From Candidatus Atribacteria bacterium (GTDB lineage: Bacteria > Atribacterota > Atribacteria > Atribacterales > Atribacteraceae), in contig JAPLGF010000052.1 in NCBI GenBank assembly GCA_026390275.1, positions 1-5,855 of the forward strand: 5,855 bases of DNA, given 5' to 3'. Below are positions 1-4,818 of the stretch, piece after piece (positions within the stretch are counted from its first letter, which is position 1; each line of letters begins with the position of its first letter). The translations under genes were made by a program, and so were the position numbers. A model generated the notes under the pieces. That model worked only from the letters and a program-made list of their open reading frames with translations, searched no databases and was not told the origin of the DNA.

Positions 1-250
1 TCTGCATTCCTCCCATCGTCGTCTCAAAAGCCCGGAGCCGCTCTTCCCAGGCTGGAAAATCAGGATAAGATGAAAGCCGTTTAGAAATATCCAACAGTGT
101 CTCATTGTGTATCTTTAACTCGCCTTCTACCGAGGTGACCCGTTCTGAGTAAATGCTCACATTGGATCGGACAGAAAAATATTGATAACAAATGACCCCG
201 GAAAGAACGATGGCAATCACCGCCAGAAGTAACGAAGACCAGTTCTTCAA
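1..250 (-). CDS. Membrane-anchored protein with extracytoplasmic coiled-coil-like region, partial (C-terminus off the window)
   Basis: I do not recognise the family. The visible 83 residues read KNWSSLLLAVIAIVLSG... after a TTG start at 250-248. A basic/polar N-terminus precedes one hydrophobic segment at about residues 5-23. A polar, heptad-like stretch follows at about residues 30-75, containing VTSVEGELKIHNETLLDISK. This looks like a signal anchor followed by a coiled coil outside the membrane. The TTG start is chosen because a GGGGGG tract at 259-264 lies 8 nt upstream, and no in-frame ATG or GTG is better placed. A Cys at about residue 21 is not in a good lipobox, so a lipoprotein is unlikely. 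The gene has its own promoter about 160 nt upstream, so it is probably a unit separate from the gene at 454-666. The reading frame is open through the left edge. Confidence 0.7.
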   Translation of the reverse strand, partial: MKNWSSLLLAVIAIVLSGVICYQYFSVRSNVSIYSERVTSVEGELKIHNETLLDISKRLSSYPDFPAWEERLRAFETTMGGMQ

Positions 251-277
251 ACCAACACCCCCCCATATTTTTTCATC

Positions 278-306
278 GAGAAAAAACCTGAAGTGCCTCT
301 TTTCTC
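278..306 (-). other. Hairpin in the leader of the partial left-end gene
   Basis: GAGAAAA (278-284) and TTTTCTC (300-306) form a perfect 7-bp inverted repeat with a 15-nt loop. It lies about 15 nt upstream of the G-rich ribosome binding site of the TTG-started gene. In the leftward transcript it would sit near the 3' end of a leader of about 150 nt. It could influence translation, or it could be chance in an A/T-rich spacer. The leftward strand has no uniform T-run after the stem that would make a convincing terminator. Confidence 0.3.
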
Positions 307-414
307 AATGCCAAAAAACAAAAACGATTATCTGATTGGTTGTTATTTTTTCATTTTTAAATCTTATGTCGTAGGCTGGTTTTTCAGGGATGCAAAAACA
401 CTCTTCACGGAGAT

Positions 415-423
415 ATTATAACA
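415..423 (-). promoter_or_regulatory. Extended -10 promoter for the partial left-end gene
   Basis: On the minus strand the sequence reads TGTTATAAT, a perfect TGn extended -10 with a consensus TATAAT (415-420 on the plus strand). No good -35 hexamer sits 16-18 bp upstream; the best is TTTTCC. Extended -10 promoters often lack a -35 box. Transcription would begin near 408 and give a leader of about 150-160 nt before the TTG at 250. The promoter lies just downstream of the stop codon at 454, which fits separate transcription of the left-end gene. The 251-453 interval otherwise holds only an A/T-rich leader and the small hairpin. Confidence 0.55.
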
Positions 424-453
424 TATTCACCGAGCAGGAAAACGAGGAGAAAC

Positions 454-666
454 CTACTGATGGAGCACGCTTTCCACCCTCTCAAAAACATAAAAATCAT
501 GATGCGGAGAGGGGTAATACATATATCCGAAGAACAGGATGAGAAGAAACCACCCACAGAAAAGAGCCACGACGACCCAGGTTACATCCCAGGTCTGACG
601 CTGCCCGAGGTCAACATCCCTCACCCAGGTGGGAAGGATATCTTTTTTTGTTCGATGGCGTTTCAT
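454..666 (-). CDS. Small single-span membrane protein of unknown function
   Basis: A 70-residue ORF (71 if the first of two tandem ATGs, at 669, is used). The N-terminus is strongly basic (MKRHRTKKD). One hydrophobic span follows at about residues 29-50, containing VVVALFCGWFLLILFFGYMYY, then a short tail of about 20 residues. The positive-inside rule places the N-terminus in the cytoplasm. GAGGG at 674-678 is about 7 nt from the second ATG and only 4 nt from the first, so 666 is preferred. Codon use looks coding, with mixed third positions, and the overlapping plus-strand ORF has no comparable features. It follows the 308-residue membrane protein by 88 bp on the same strand and may be the last gene of that operon. 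I do not recognise a family. Confidence 0.55.
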   Translation of the reverse strand: MKRHRTKKDILPTWVRDVDLGQRQTWDVTWVVVALFCGWFLLILFFGYMYYPSPHHDFYVFERVESVLHQ

Positions 667-757
667 CATCTTCCCTCAACGTAAACCCAGGACCCCCTCG
701 CCTTTCCCTCTCCCCATTTCCCCATCTTCAAACCATCCATCATCTCTTCCCGGTCGA

Positions 758-1684
758 TCAGGCTTCATTCATAATTCTGGCATAAACCGCCCGGGCAAAA
801 TCTTTTTTAGTGGTTCGATCCACAAATTTAACCGCTTTTAACAACTCGTATTCTTCCGGGGAAAGGGTTCCGTTTTTTAACAATTTGTCAAGTTCTAATA
901 CCTGAAAATGGGAAACATGGAGTGCGGCGACGGGAAATTCGTCCTGACCTTCCTCGGCCCGGATCCGCGCCTCTAACTTATCAACCACGGTGACATCGCC
1001 GGAACGGTATTGATCAATGACTTCCTCGCTGGACATTCCCGGAATACCCTTAAAAACTATAGTGACGACAATATCTCCAATCGGCTGTCCGGATTGAGCT
1101 TTTTCCATAACGTCCCATAACCGGGGTAAAAAATCGACGACATCCTCGGTTAAAACAACTTTGACATTCTTCATATCGATATTCGCTTCTTGTAACTTCT
1201 TCAAACCTCTTTCCAGGATAGCCTGCCGAGGTTCCCGCGTCTTTTTCTGCTCGATCAGGGGGATTCTGGGAATAATCTTGGGTTCACCACTGGTCTCCTT
1301 GCTTATTTTGAACGAAGAAATAGGTACCTTTTCCGAGATAGTCATTTTTTCCTCGGAAGCAGGAACAGCCTCTTTTTTCATCCTCGATTCCTCGGCCACG
1401 TTTTCTCGTTCCCGGGGAATGCTCAGCCACTTCCGCTTTTCTTCCAGCTCCTTATTCGCTCCCTCCTGGGAAGAAGGAATCACCGGGGGTGATTTCTTTA
1501 TATTTATCTTTTTTTCAATAAAAAGACGCTTTTTGATCTTGGGTTCTTCTTCAAAATCTTCATTTTCTTCCTTCCACAGCTTTCTCTCCCGGGAACTCTC
1601 ACGAAGAATAAGGATGATGCTGATGAGAATGGCAACAATTAAAATGGCCAGTATCAATCCAATGATATCCTGAATTCTCAACAT
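758..1684 (-). CDS. Membrane-anchored protein with charged linker and SHOCT-like C-terminal segment; function unknown
   Basis: 308 residues. Residues 7-28 (IIGLILAILIVAILISIILIL) form one N-terminal transmembrane span. A long Lys/Glu-rich, low-complexity linker follows at about residues 29-150 and is probably disordered and cytoplasmic. A folded C-terminal region begins at about residue 152 (RQAILERGLKKLQEANIDMK). Within it, residues 263-286 (LELDKLLKNGTLSPEEYELLK) resemble the short SHOCT helix pair, with the pattern L..L...G.[IL][ST].EE[YF]...K. That resemblance is by eye only. SHOCT segments are often found at the ends of otherwise unrelated proteins and are thought to aid oligomerisation. 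ATG at 1684 is used. AGGAGG upstream (about 13 nt away) is far, and AGGG next to the ATG is close, so initiation at the following TTG codon (1681) is possible. The gene starts 19 bp after the DUF2148 stop, suggesting co-transcription. Confidence 0.75.
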   Translation of the reverse strand: MLRIQDIIGLILAILIVAILISIILILRESSRERKLWKEENEDFEEEPKIKKRLFIEKKINIKKSPPVIPSSQEGANKELEEKRKWLSIPRERENVAEESRMKKEAVPASEEKMTISEKVPISSFKISKETSGEPKIIPRIPLIEQKKTREPRQAILERGLKKLQEANIDMKNVKVVLTEDVVDFLPRLWDVMEKAQSGQPIGDIVVTIVFKGIPGMSSEEVIDQYRSGDVTVVDKLEARIRAEEGQDEFPVAALHVSHFQVLELDKLLKNGTLSPEEYELLKAVKFVDRTTKKDFARAVYARIMNEA

Positions 1685-1703
1685 ACCCTATATACATCCT
1701 CCT

Positions 1704-2225
1704 CTACCCTTTTCGGTCAAAATAAATGTTTTTACCCTGTGCGGAAAGTGGAATCCCCATGACCACATCGTCCTGGGTGAGACCCATCTTGCGGGCCAAT
1801 GCTCCAATTCGATACATGATTCGGTTATCCACATTCAGTAAAGAGGCTGTTTTCACGGCGGAACCCAGGGCAATACCTAAATCGAGAAGCCGAAACATAC
1901 ACTGAGGCCCCTTGAATTCACGTTTTTCGTAAGCCTGCAATTCAGCACAGGTATCAAAACCACAGGCGCCACAGTTGAGATTCATCACAGCCGCATCTTT
2001 AATTCCCACCAGCACGACCACATCGGAATCCAGAACGTTCTTCCCATCACGGATAAAACCGGGAATATTCTTTTCTTCTCCATATTGCACCATCGCGTTT
2101 CCTAATTTCATAACATCATCTTTTCGCAGGATGACAATATTGACAAAATCCTTACCACCCGACTTGGGAGCAGTCCGGGCAGAAACCGCCAACAATCCGG
2201 CAATTTGATCAAGTACCTCTCTCAT
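1704..2225 (-). CDS. DUF2148 (COG4739-type) ferredoxin-domain protein, predicted 4Fe-4S binding
   Basis: 173 residues. The core motif NCGACGFDTC begins at residue 84 and GPQC follows at 106-109. This gives Cys85-x2-Cys88-x4-Cys93-x15-Cys109, the Fes-type four-cysteine spacing that holds a 4Fe-4S cluster in related proteins. Motif, size and the surrounding V-V-V-L-V-G-I-K and AVKTASLLN segments match the uncharacterised DUF2148 family of anaerobic bacteria and archaea. Its physiological role is not established. It is probably a cytoplasmic Fe-S or electron-transfer protein. The start at 2225 has an excellent GGGGGGTGA ribosome binding site at 2230-2238. The stop TAG is followed by the AGGAGG preceding the 308-residue gene. 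The upstream neighbour is a frameshifted small ORF whose restored stop codon abuts this ATG. Confidence 0.85.
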   Translation of the reverse strand: MREVLDQIAGLLAVSARTAPKSGGKDFVNIVILRKDDVMKLGNAMVQYGEEKNIPGFIRDGKNVLDSDVVVLVGIKDAAVMNLNCGACGFDTCAELQAYEKREFKGPQCMFRLLDLGIALGSAVKTASLLNVDNRIMYRIGALARKMGLTQDDVVMGIPLSAQGKNIYFDRKG

Positions 2226-2364
2226 TCACTCACCCCCCAACCGTCGTTCTGACCGGCCAACTTGAGGAACTTCAAAAAAAGGATAATTTTCCCTCTCTCC
2301 CGATGGTATCAAAAACTATCATGGTTGTCTGTTCTATCATATCGGAAAAAGCAAATTTTTTCAT
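2226..2364 (-). pseudogene. Small ORF (45 residues when corrected) broken by one extra T in a T7 run, or read through by +1 frameshift
   Basis: As read, ATG at 2364 opens a 30-codon ORF (MKKFAFSDMIEQTTMIVFDT..., ending ...GKLSFF, stop TGA at 2272-2274). GGGGGAAGG lies about 3-10 nt upstream, a strong ribosome binding site. The stop falls immediately after seven T residues (minus strand, 2274-2280). Skipping one T keeps the frame open through EVPQVGRSERRLGGE. It then ends at TGA 2226-2228, directly abutting the ATG of the DUF2148 gene at 2225. That junction is typical of translationally coupled genes and argues that the 45-residue form is, or recently was, the real product. The slip site reads TTT TTT TGA, the kind of codon-plus-UGA context where +1 shifting is known in prfB. 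A homopolymer sequencing error or a recent mutation is equally possible. No family is recognised. Confidence 0.45.
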
Positions 2365-2396
2365 TATCCTTCCCCCGAGAAATTGAATGATGGCCT

Positions 2397-2732
2397 TTAA
2401 CCATCCACTTTATCATCCGGGAGATAGGGAACTTTGATAAAAAGACCTTTTAGAGAAATACCCTCTCCACTCCGGAGGTCGTGTTTTTCCCCCGGTTTCA
2501 GCTGAATAGCCATCCCGGATTCCACTGGAAAGTCTTCCCCGTCCACCGTTAAGATCCCACTTCCTTCTAAAATGTAAAAAGCTTCTTCCACTTCCCGATG
2601 GTAATGGGTTCCCATTTTTTTCCCCGGAAGAAGAGAGACAATTCCCCAATCAATACGGGGACCGCGGAAGAGATACTTGATCCCCCAATCTCCCTGGCGA
2701 AAATATTTTTCTTTTTCTCGTACTATTTCCAT
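2397..2732 (-). CDS. Small single-domain cupin (cupin_2 type), probable metal-binding
   Basis: 111 residues, the usual length of a stand-alone single cupin. Motif 1 is at about residues 41-57 (GTHYHREVEEAFYILEG), giving His43, His45 and Glu49 as metal ligands. Motif 2 is at about residues 73-85 (GMAIQLKPGEKHDL), supplying His84. LTVDGE at 61-66 is the usual inter-motif strand. The fold is therefore clear, but cupins include sugar isomerases, dioxygenases and ligand sensors, so the reaction or ligand is unknown. The hydrophobic and charged spacing fits a soluble cytoplasmic protein. ATG at 2732 follows GGGGAGGGGG, a strong site about 9 nt away. The gene lies 40 bp after the alcohol dehydrogenase stop on the same strand, so it may be co-transcribed and bind a related small molecule. 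That functional link is inference. Confidence 0.85.
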   Translation of the reverse strand: MEIVREKEKYFRQGDWGIKYLFRGPRIDWGIVSLLPGKKMGTHYHREVEEAFYILEGSGILTVDGEDFPVESGMAIQLKPGEKHDLRSGEGISLKGLFIKVPYLPDDKVDG

Positions 2733-2772
2733 GCCTTCTATCCCCCTCCCCTCTCGGGTAAATATTGGATTC

Positions 2773-3924
2773 TCACACCACCTCTTTCAGGAAATCAACC
2801 ATTCCCTCCCGGGAAAATGGCCGGGGATTATCTAAAATATTTTTCCCGATATTATCCTCGCGGATGACCCCTGCCAACATTTCTTCACTCACCCCGAACT
2901 CCCGGAGCCGGGTCCGCAATCGTACCTTTCTCATTACATCTTCCCAGGCAAGGGCGAAGGATTCCACCTTTTCCTTCTCATTTTCCCCAGACAGGGAGAG
3001 AGCATCTGCCAGGACAGAATATTTTTGCACCATAACCTGGGCATTATATCGAATGACATGGGAAAGGAGCATTCCGCATGCCTCTCCATGGGCGATGGAA
3101 AATGCCGGCCCAATAATGTGTGAAAAACCATGAGCGAGACCAGAGGAGGAATTGGCGAAAGCCATCGCGCTCATCATACTTCCTTTGGCAACAAACTCGC
3201 GGTATTCGATTTGTTCTCCGGTATCAACAGCCGAAGGAAGATGATACCATAATATTTTGACCGCTTCCAGGGAAAGGACATCACTCACCGGATTGCCATG
3301 GGGACTGGTATACGCTTCGATCGCTTGCACCAGGGCATCGATCCCACTCACTGCCGTGGTAAAGGGGTTCATAGACTTAGTAAAGAGCGGGTCAATGATG
3401 ACCATCCGAGCAACCAGAAAACGAGAGCGGACGCTTTTCTTCAGTTTCCGCCTGTAATCCGTGAGAACGGAATTGCTGGTCATCTCCGAACCCGTGCCGG
3501 CGGTTGTGGGCATGGCAATCCAGGGTTTTCCAGGTGAGGGTAATGTCGCACCATCAAAAAAGGGGCGCACGCTCTCCCCATTCCCCAGGAGCCCGGCGAT
3601 GATTTTACCAGAATCGAGCGCACTTCCTCCCCCCAAGGAAATCACCATATCGATATTTTCATCCCTCGCTTTTATTAAACCCCTATCGACAGTTTCCAAG
3701 GAAGGTTCCGGTTCCACGTCATCAAAAACGGTATAGAGAATGCCAGACTCGGTCAGGGAAGAACAGACCTCCGATAAAATCCCATTTTGACGGGCAGAAT
3801 GTTTCCCGGTCACAATGAAAGCCTTCCGGCCGATGGGGGAAACCAGTTTTCCGGTTTCTTTTCCTTTTCCCGGACCCAACAGAATTTCTTGCGGCAGAAG
3901 GAAGGTAAAAGAACGAGTTTTCAT
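2773..3924 (-). CDS. Iron-containing (group III) alcohol dehydrogenase
   Basis: About 383 residues, the normal family length. It is predicted to interconvert alcohols and aldehydes or ketones with NAD(P)H in the cytoplasm; the substrate is not predictable. Numbered from the GTG at 3930 (residue 1), the dinucleotide-binding signature GGGSALDSGK is at 100-109 and PTTAGTGSE at 141-149. The metal-site region reads SGIDALVQAIEAY, then GFSH and AHGE, giving Asp198, Gln202, His271 and His281. The canonical ligands are Asp-His-His-His, so one position is Gln instead of His. Three in-frame starts exist at 3930 (GTG), 3927 and 3924 (ATG). AGGGG at 3930-3934 overlaps the GTG and best serves the ATG at 3924 (5 nt). 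It starts 14 bp after the RAM-domain gene and is followed by the cupin 40 bp later, so it is the main metabolic enzyme of this operon. Confidence 0.92.
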   Translation of the reverse strand: MKTRSFTFLLPQEILLGPGKGKETGKLVSPIGRKAFIVTGKHSARQNGILSEVCSSLTESGILYTVFDDVEPEPSLETVDRGLIKARDENIDMVISLGGGSALDSGKIIAGLLGNGESVRPFFDGATLPSPGKPWIAMPTTAGTGSEMTSNSVLTDYRRKLKKSVRSRFLVARMVIIDPLFTKSMNPFTTAVSGIDALVQAIEAYTSPHGNPVSDVLSLEAVKILWYHLPSAVDTGEQIEYREFVAKGSMMSAMAFANSSSGLAHGFSHIIGPAFSIAHGEACGMLLSHVIRYNAQVMVQKYSVLADALSLSGENEKEKVESFALAWEDVMRKVRLRTRLREFGVSEEMLAGVIREDNIGKNILDNPRPFSREGMVDFLKEVV

Positions 3925-3929
3925 CATCA

Positions 3930-3934
3930 CCCCT
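3930..3934 (-). promoter_or_regulatory. Ribosome binding site that decides the alcohol dehydrogenase start
   Basis: AGGGG (minus strand) is the only Shine-Dalgarno match near the start. It overlaps the upstream GTG and lies 2 nt from the first ATG and 5 nt from the second (3924). This favours initiation at 3924, giving a protein beginning MKTRSFTFLL. Confidence 0.5.
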
Positions 3935-3938
3935 GTAT

Positions 3939-4169
3939 TTATATGACCGGACAGGTCAGGGTTCTTTTCACTCCCTGGAGGGAGTGGATGTCACAAAGAA
4001 TGGTATCCCCAATTTCCCGGTTATTTTCTGCTTCCACCAGGGCAACAATATCAAAAGGACCCATTATCCGATCGACTCGCAGGGCCCAGGAATACTGGGA
4101 AATTTCTTTTTTTAAGGTTTGTGCTTTGCCGGTTTGCACCTGGATGAGAATATAGGCTTGAACACCCAA
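3939..4169 (-). CDS. Stand-alone Lrp/AsnC effector-binding (RAM) domain protein
   Basis: 76 residues covering one RAM / AsnC_trans_reg domain and nothing else. AYILIQVQTGKAQTLKKEI forms strand 1 and helix 1, and RVDRIMGPFDIVALVEAEN forms the two middle strands with the G-x-x-D turn. Helix 2 is DTILCDIHSLQGV, followed by the last strand KRTLTCPVI. It has no DNA-binding helix-turn-helix. In Lrp-family regulators this domain binds amino acids and drives dimer and octamer assembly. Stand-alone versions may act as metabolite sensors or as partners of full-length regulators. The start is TTG at 4169, with GAGG about 8 nt upstream overlapping the end of the previous ORF. The alcohol dehydrogenase begins 14 bp after its stop, so the two are surely co-transcribed. 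Which ligand it binds, and whether it controls the dehydrogenase, is unknown. Confidence 0.85.
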   Translation of the reverse strand: MGVQAYILIQVQTGKAQTLKKEISQYSWALRVDRIMGPFDIVALVEAENNREIGDTILCDIHSLQGVKRTLTCPVI

Positions 4170-4180
4170 ACAGGAAACCT

Positions 4181-4429
4181 CTACATCACTTCGCGAGAAG
4201 TTATTTTGACAATTTCTTCCATATATTTTTTTAAAGCCGGCGGGATTCCCGGAATATCCACATCCAGAAATCCTCTGGTAATAAGAGAAAGCGACTCTTC
4301 TTTGGTCAAACCGCAGGAACGGGACGGACCCAGTAAAATATGGACTTCACCATCGCCGACCGGGAGATTAACATCCTGCAAGATGATCTCGCCATCCACC
4401 GATACTTTTAAATTCTCCGCCTGAAGCAT
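4181..4429 (-). CDS. SufC::SufBD chimeric small ORF (probable in-frame deletion remnant of a SUF operon)
   Basis: 82 residues of two origins. Residues 1-34 (MLQAENLKVSVDGEIILQDV..., then GDGEVHILLGP) match the start of SufC, the ABC-type ATPase of Fe-S cluster assembly, up to the point where Walker A should begin. The Walker A GPNGSGKST is absent; here it reads GPSRSCGLT. From about residue 39, GLTKEESLSLITRGFLDVDIP followed by GIPPALKKYMEEIVK resembles the C-terminal helix of SufB/SufD scaffold proteins. No ATPase motifs and no beta-helix remain, so neither original activity is expected. Because sufC-sufB order is common, one deletion could join the 5' end of sufC to the 3' end of the next gene. 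The ORF keeps a start ATG, a G-rich upstream site (GGGTGGGG), a strong promoter and a TAG followed by the next gene 11 bp later. Assignment is by eye. It may be a relic or a retained small protein. Confidence 0.6.
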   Translation of the reverse strand: MLQAENLKVSVDGEIILQDVNLPVGDGEVHILLGPSRSCGLTKEESLSLITRGFLDVDIPGIPPALKKYMEEIVKITSREVM

Positions 4430-4465
4430 AACCCCACCCGCTCAATTCAAAATGAACTTTTTTTA

Positions 4466-4474
4466 ATTATATCA
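4466..4474 (-). promoter_or_regulatory. Extended -10 promoter for the leftward operon
   Basis: Minus strand TGATATAAT is a perfect TGn extended -10 with consensus TATAAT (4466-4471). No good -35 hexamer is seen; the region 16-18 bp upstream is a C/T tract. Transcription would start near 4459, giving a leader of about 30 nt before the ATG at 4429. It would serve the chimeric ORF, RAM protein, alcohol dehydrogenase and possibly all genes to 454. Confidence 0.65.
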
Positions 4475-4477
4475 TGA

Positions 4478-4497
4478 TGACCCAAAAAAAAGGGGGT
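4478..4497. other. Short inverted repeat beside the leftward promoter
   Basis: GACCC (4478-4482) and GGGTC (4493-4497) face each other across an A8GG tract. It lies in the -12 to -35 zone of the leftward promoter, where a -35 hexamer would be, so a regulator could bind here. It is not followed by a clean T-run in a position to end a known gene, so a terminator role is unlikely. A 5-bp stem could be chance. Confidence 0.25.
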
Positions 4498-4546
4498 CTT
4501 CACCGTGAGTAGACAACCATGCCAACTCCCCATCTTTTCAAAAAAC

Positions 4547-4570
4547 GTTGAGTTGTTGAGTTGTTGAGTT
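4547..4570. repeat. Tandem repeat GTTGAGTT x3
   Basis: Three perfect head-to-tail copies of the octamer GTTGAGTT. The last copy overlaps the left arm of the 13-bp inverted repeat pair (4560-4572 / 4731-4743). It is part of the repeat cluster between the divergent genes, and no coding frame is convincing here. Confidence 0.85.
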
Positions 4571-4590
4571 GGAACAGATGTAAGGATGAG

Positions 4591-4624
4591 ATCCTCACGC
4601 CCTCAGAATACCAGGGCTCAGGAT
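4591..4624. repeat. REP-like imperfect hairpin
   Basis: ATCCTCACGCCCT (4591-4603) pairs with AGGGCTCAGGAT (4613-4624), with one mismatch or bulge, across a 9-nt loop. The words CCTCAGAAT and CTCAGGATGACA resemble dispersed palindromic intergenic repeats seen in many candidate-phylum genomes. That resemblance is from memory and not from a search. Confidence 0.5.
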
Positions 4625-4634
4625 GACAGCATAA

Positions 4635-4723
4635 ACGACTCACGATCCTTACCAATTCCCCAATTCCCCAATTCCCCAATTCCCCGGTTTTTACGATTCA
4701 CGATTCACGACTCACGATTCACG
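4635..4723. repeat. Tandem short repeats: CCAATTCC x4 and ACGATTC x4 (plus 2 diverged units)
   Basis: Two ACGAYYC-type heptamers lie at 4635-4648 (ACGACTC, ACGATCC). Four perfect octamers CCAATTCC occupy 4652-4683, each with AATT at its centre. Four heptamers ACGATTC/ACGACTC occupy 4693-4720, followed by a partial unit. The arrays have 7- and 8-bp periods, unlike CRISPR repeats. They are like the short tandemly repeated (STRR) heptamers described in filamentous cyanobacterial intergenic DNA. Translation gives low-complexity peptide with no protein character. Confidence 0.85.
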
Positions 4724-4763
4724 GTATTTACCAACTCAACAACGCATTTTCAGGGTAGGAAAG

Positions 4764-4797
4764 TGGAAAAAGTGCTACAATAATCTGGATTTTTCCA
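4764..4797. other. Inverted repeat straddling the rightward -10 box
   Basis: TGGAAAAA (4764-4771) and TTTTTCCA (4790-4797) form a perfect 8-bp inverted repeat whose 18-nt centre contains the extended -10 box TGCTACAAT. The position suits an operator. Its half-site recurs at 4820-4827 and, inverted, at 4867-4874. Confidence 0.4.
4773..4781 (+). promoter_or_regulatory. Extended -10 promoter for the aldo/keto reductase
   Basis: TGCTACAAT is a TGn extended -10 with one change from TATAAT. No good -35 hexamer is found 16-18 bp upstream. Transcription would start near 4788, giving a leader of about 190 nt before the ATG at 4980. Box type and missing -35 match the other two promoters seen in this window. 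Confidence 0.45.
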
Positions 4798-4818
4798 TCG
4801 CCTGGTTGATGATGAAAC

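Larger units (their letters stand above)
4560..4743. repeat. Repeat-rich segment bounded by a 13-bp perfect inverted repeat
   Basis: GTTGTTGAGTTGG (4560-4572) is the exact reverse complement of CCAACTCAACAAC (4731-4743). Between them lie a REP-like hairpin and two tandem arrays. The arrangement resembles a small non-autonomous element, but I see no target-site duplication outside the arms and no transposase. The left arm is part of an octamer array, so the pairing may come from repeated seeding of the same short word on both strands. Confidence 0.5.

Noticed and set aside
186..195. Lipoprotein signal (Cys after the hydrophobic span) in the left-end protein
   Set aside because: The residues before the Cys (Gly-Val-Ile) do not fit the lipobox, which needs a small residue at -1.
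1161..1673. Plus-strand ORF of 170 codons rich in Phe/Ser/Ile
   Set aside because: It is the complement of the Lys/Glu-rich linker of the 308-residue protein; the hydrophobic look comes from reversed AAA/GAA codons.
2283..2312. Promoter TTGATA-18 bp-AATTAT on the minus strand before the DUF2148 gene
   Set aside because: The -10 match is weak (4 of 6) and it lies inside the small ORF; it could be real but is not supported enough to annotate.
4181..4429. Functional SufC ATPase
   Set aside because: There is no Walker A lysine, no ABC signature and no Walker B, and the protein is only 82 residues against about 250.
4635..4723. CRISPR array
   Set aside because: The units are 7-8 bp, head to tail, with no unique spacers and no cas genes.
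4586..4783. Plus-strand ORF of 65 codons across the repeat cluster
   Set aside because: Its product is a direct translation of the short tandem repeats (low-complexity Pro/Ser/Arg peptide), with no ribosome site and no domain character.
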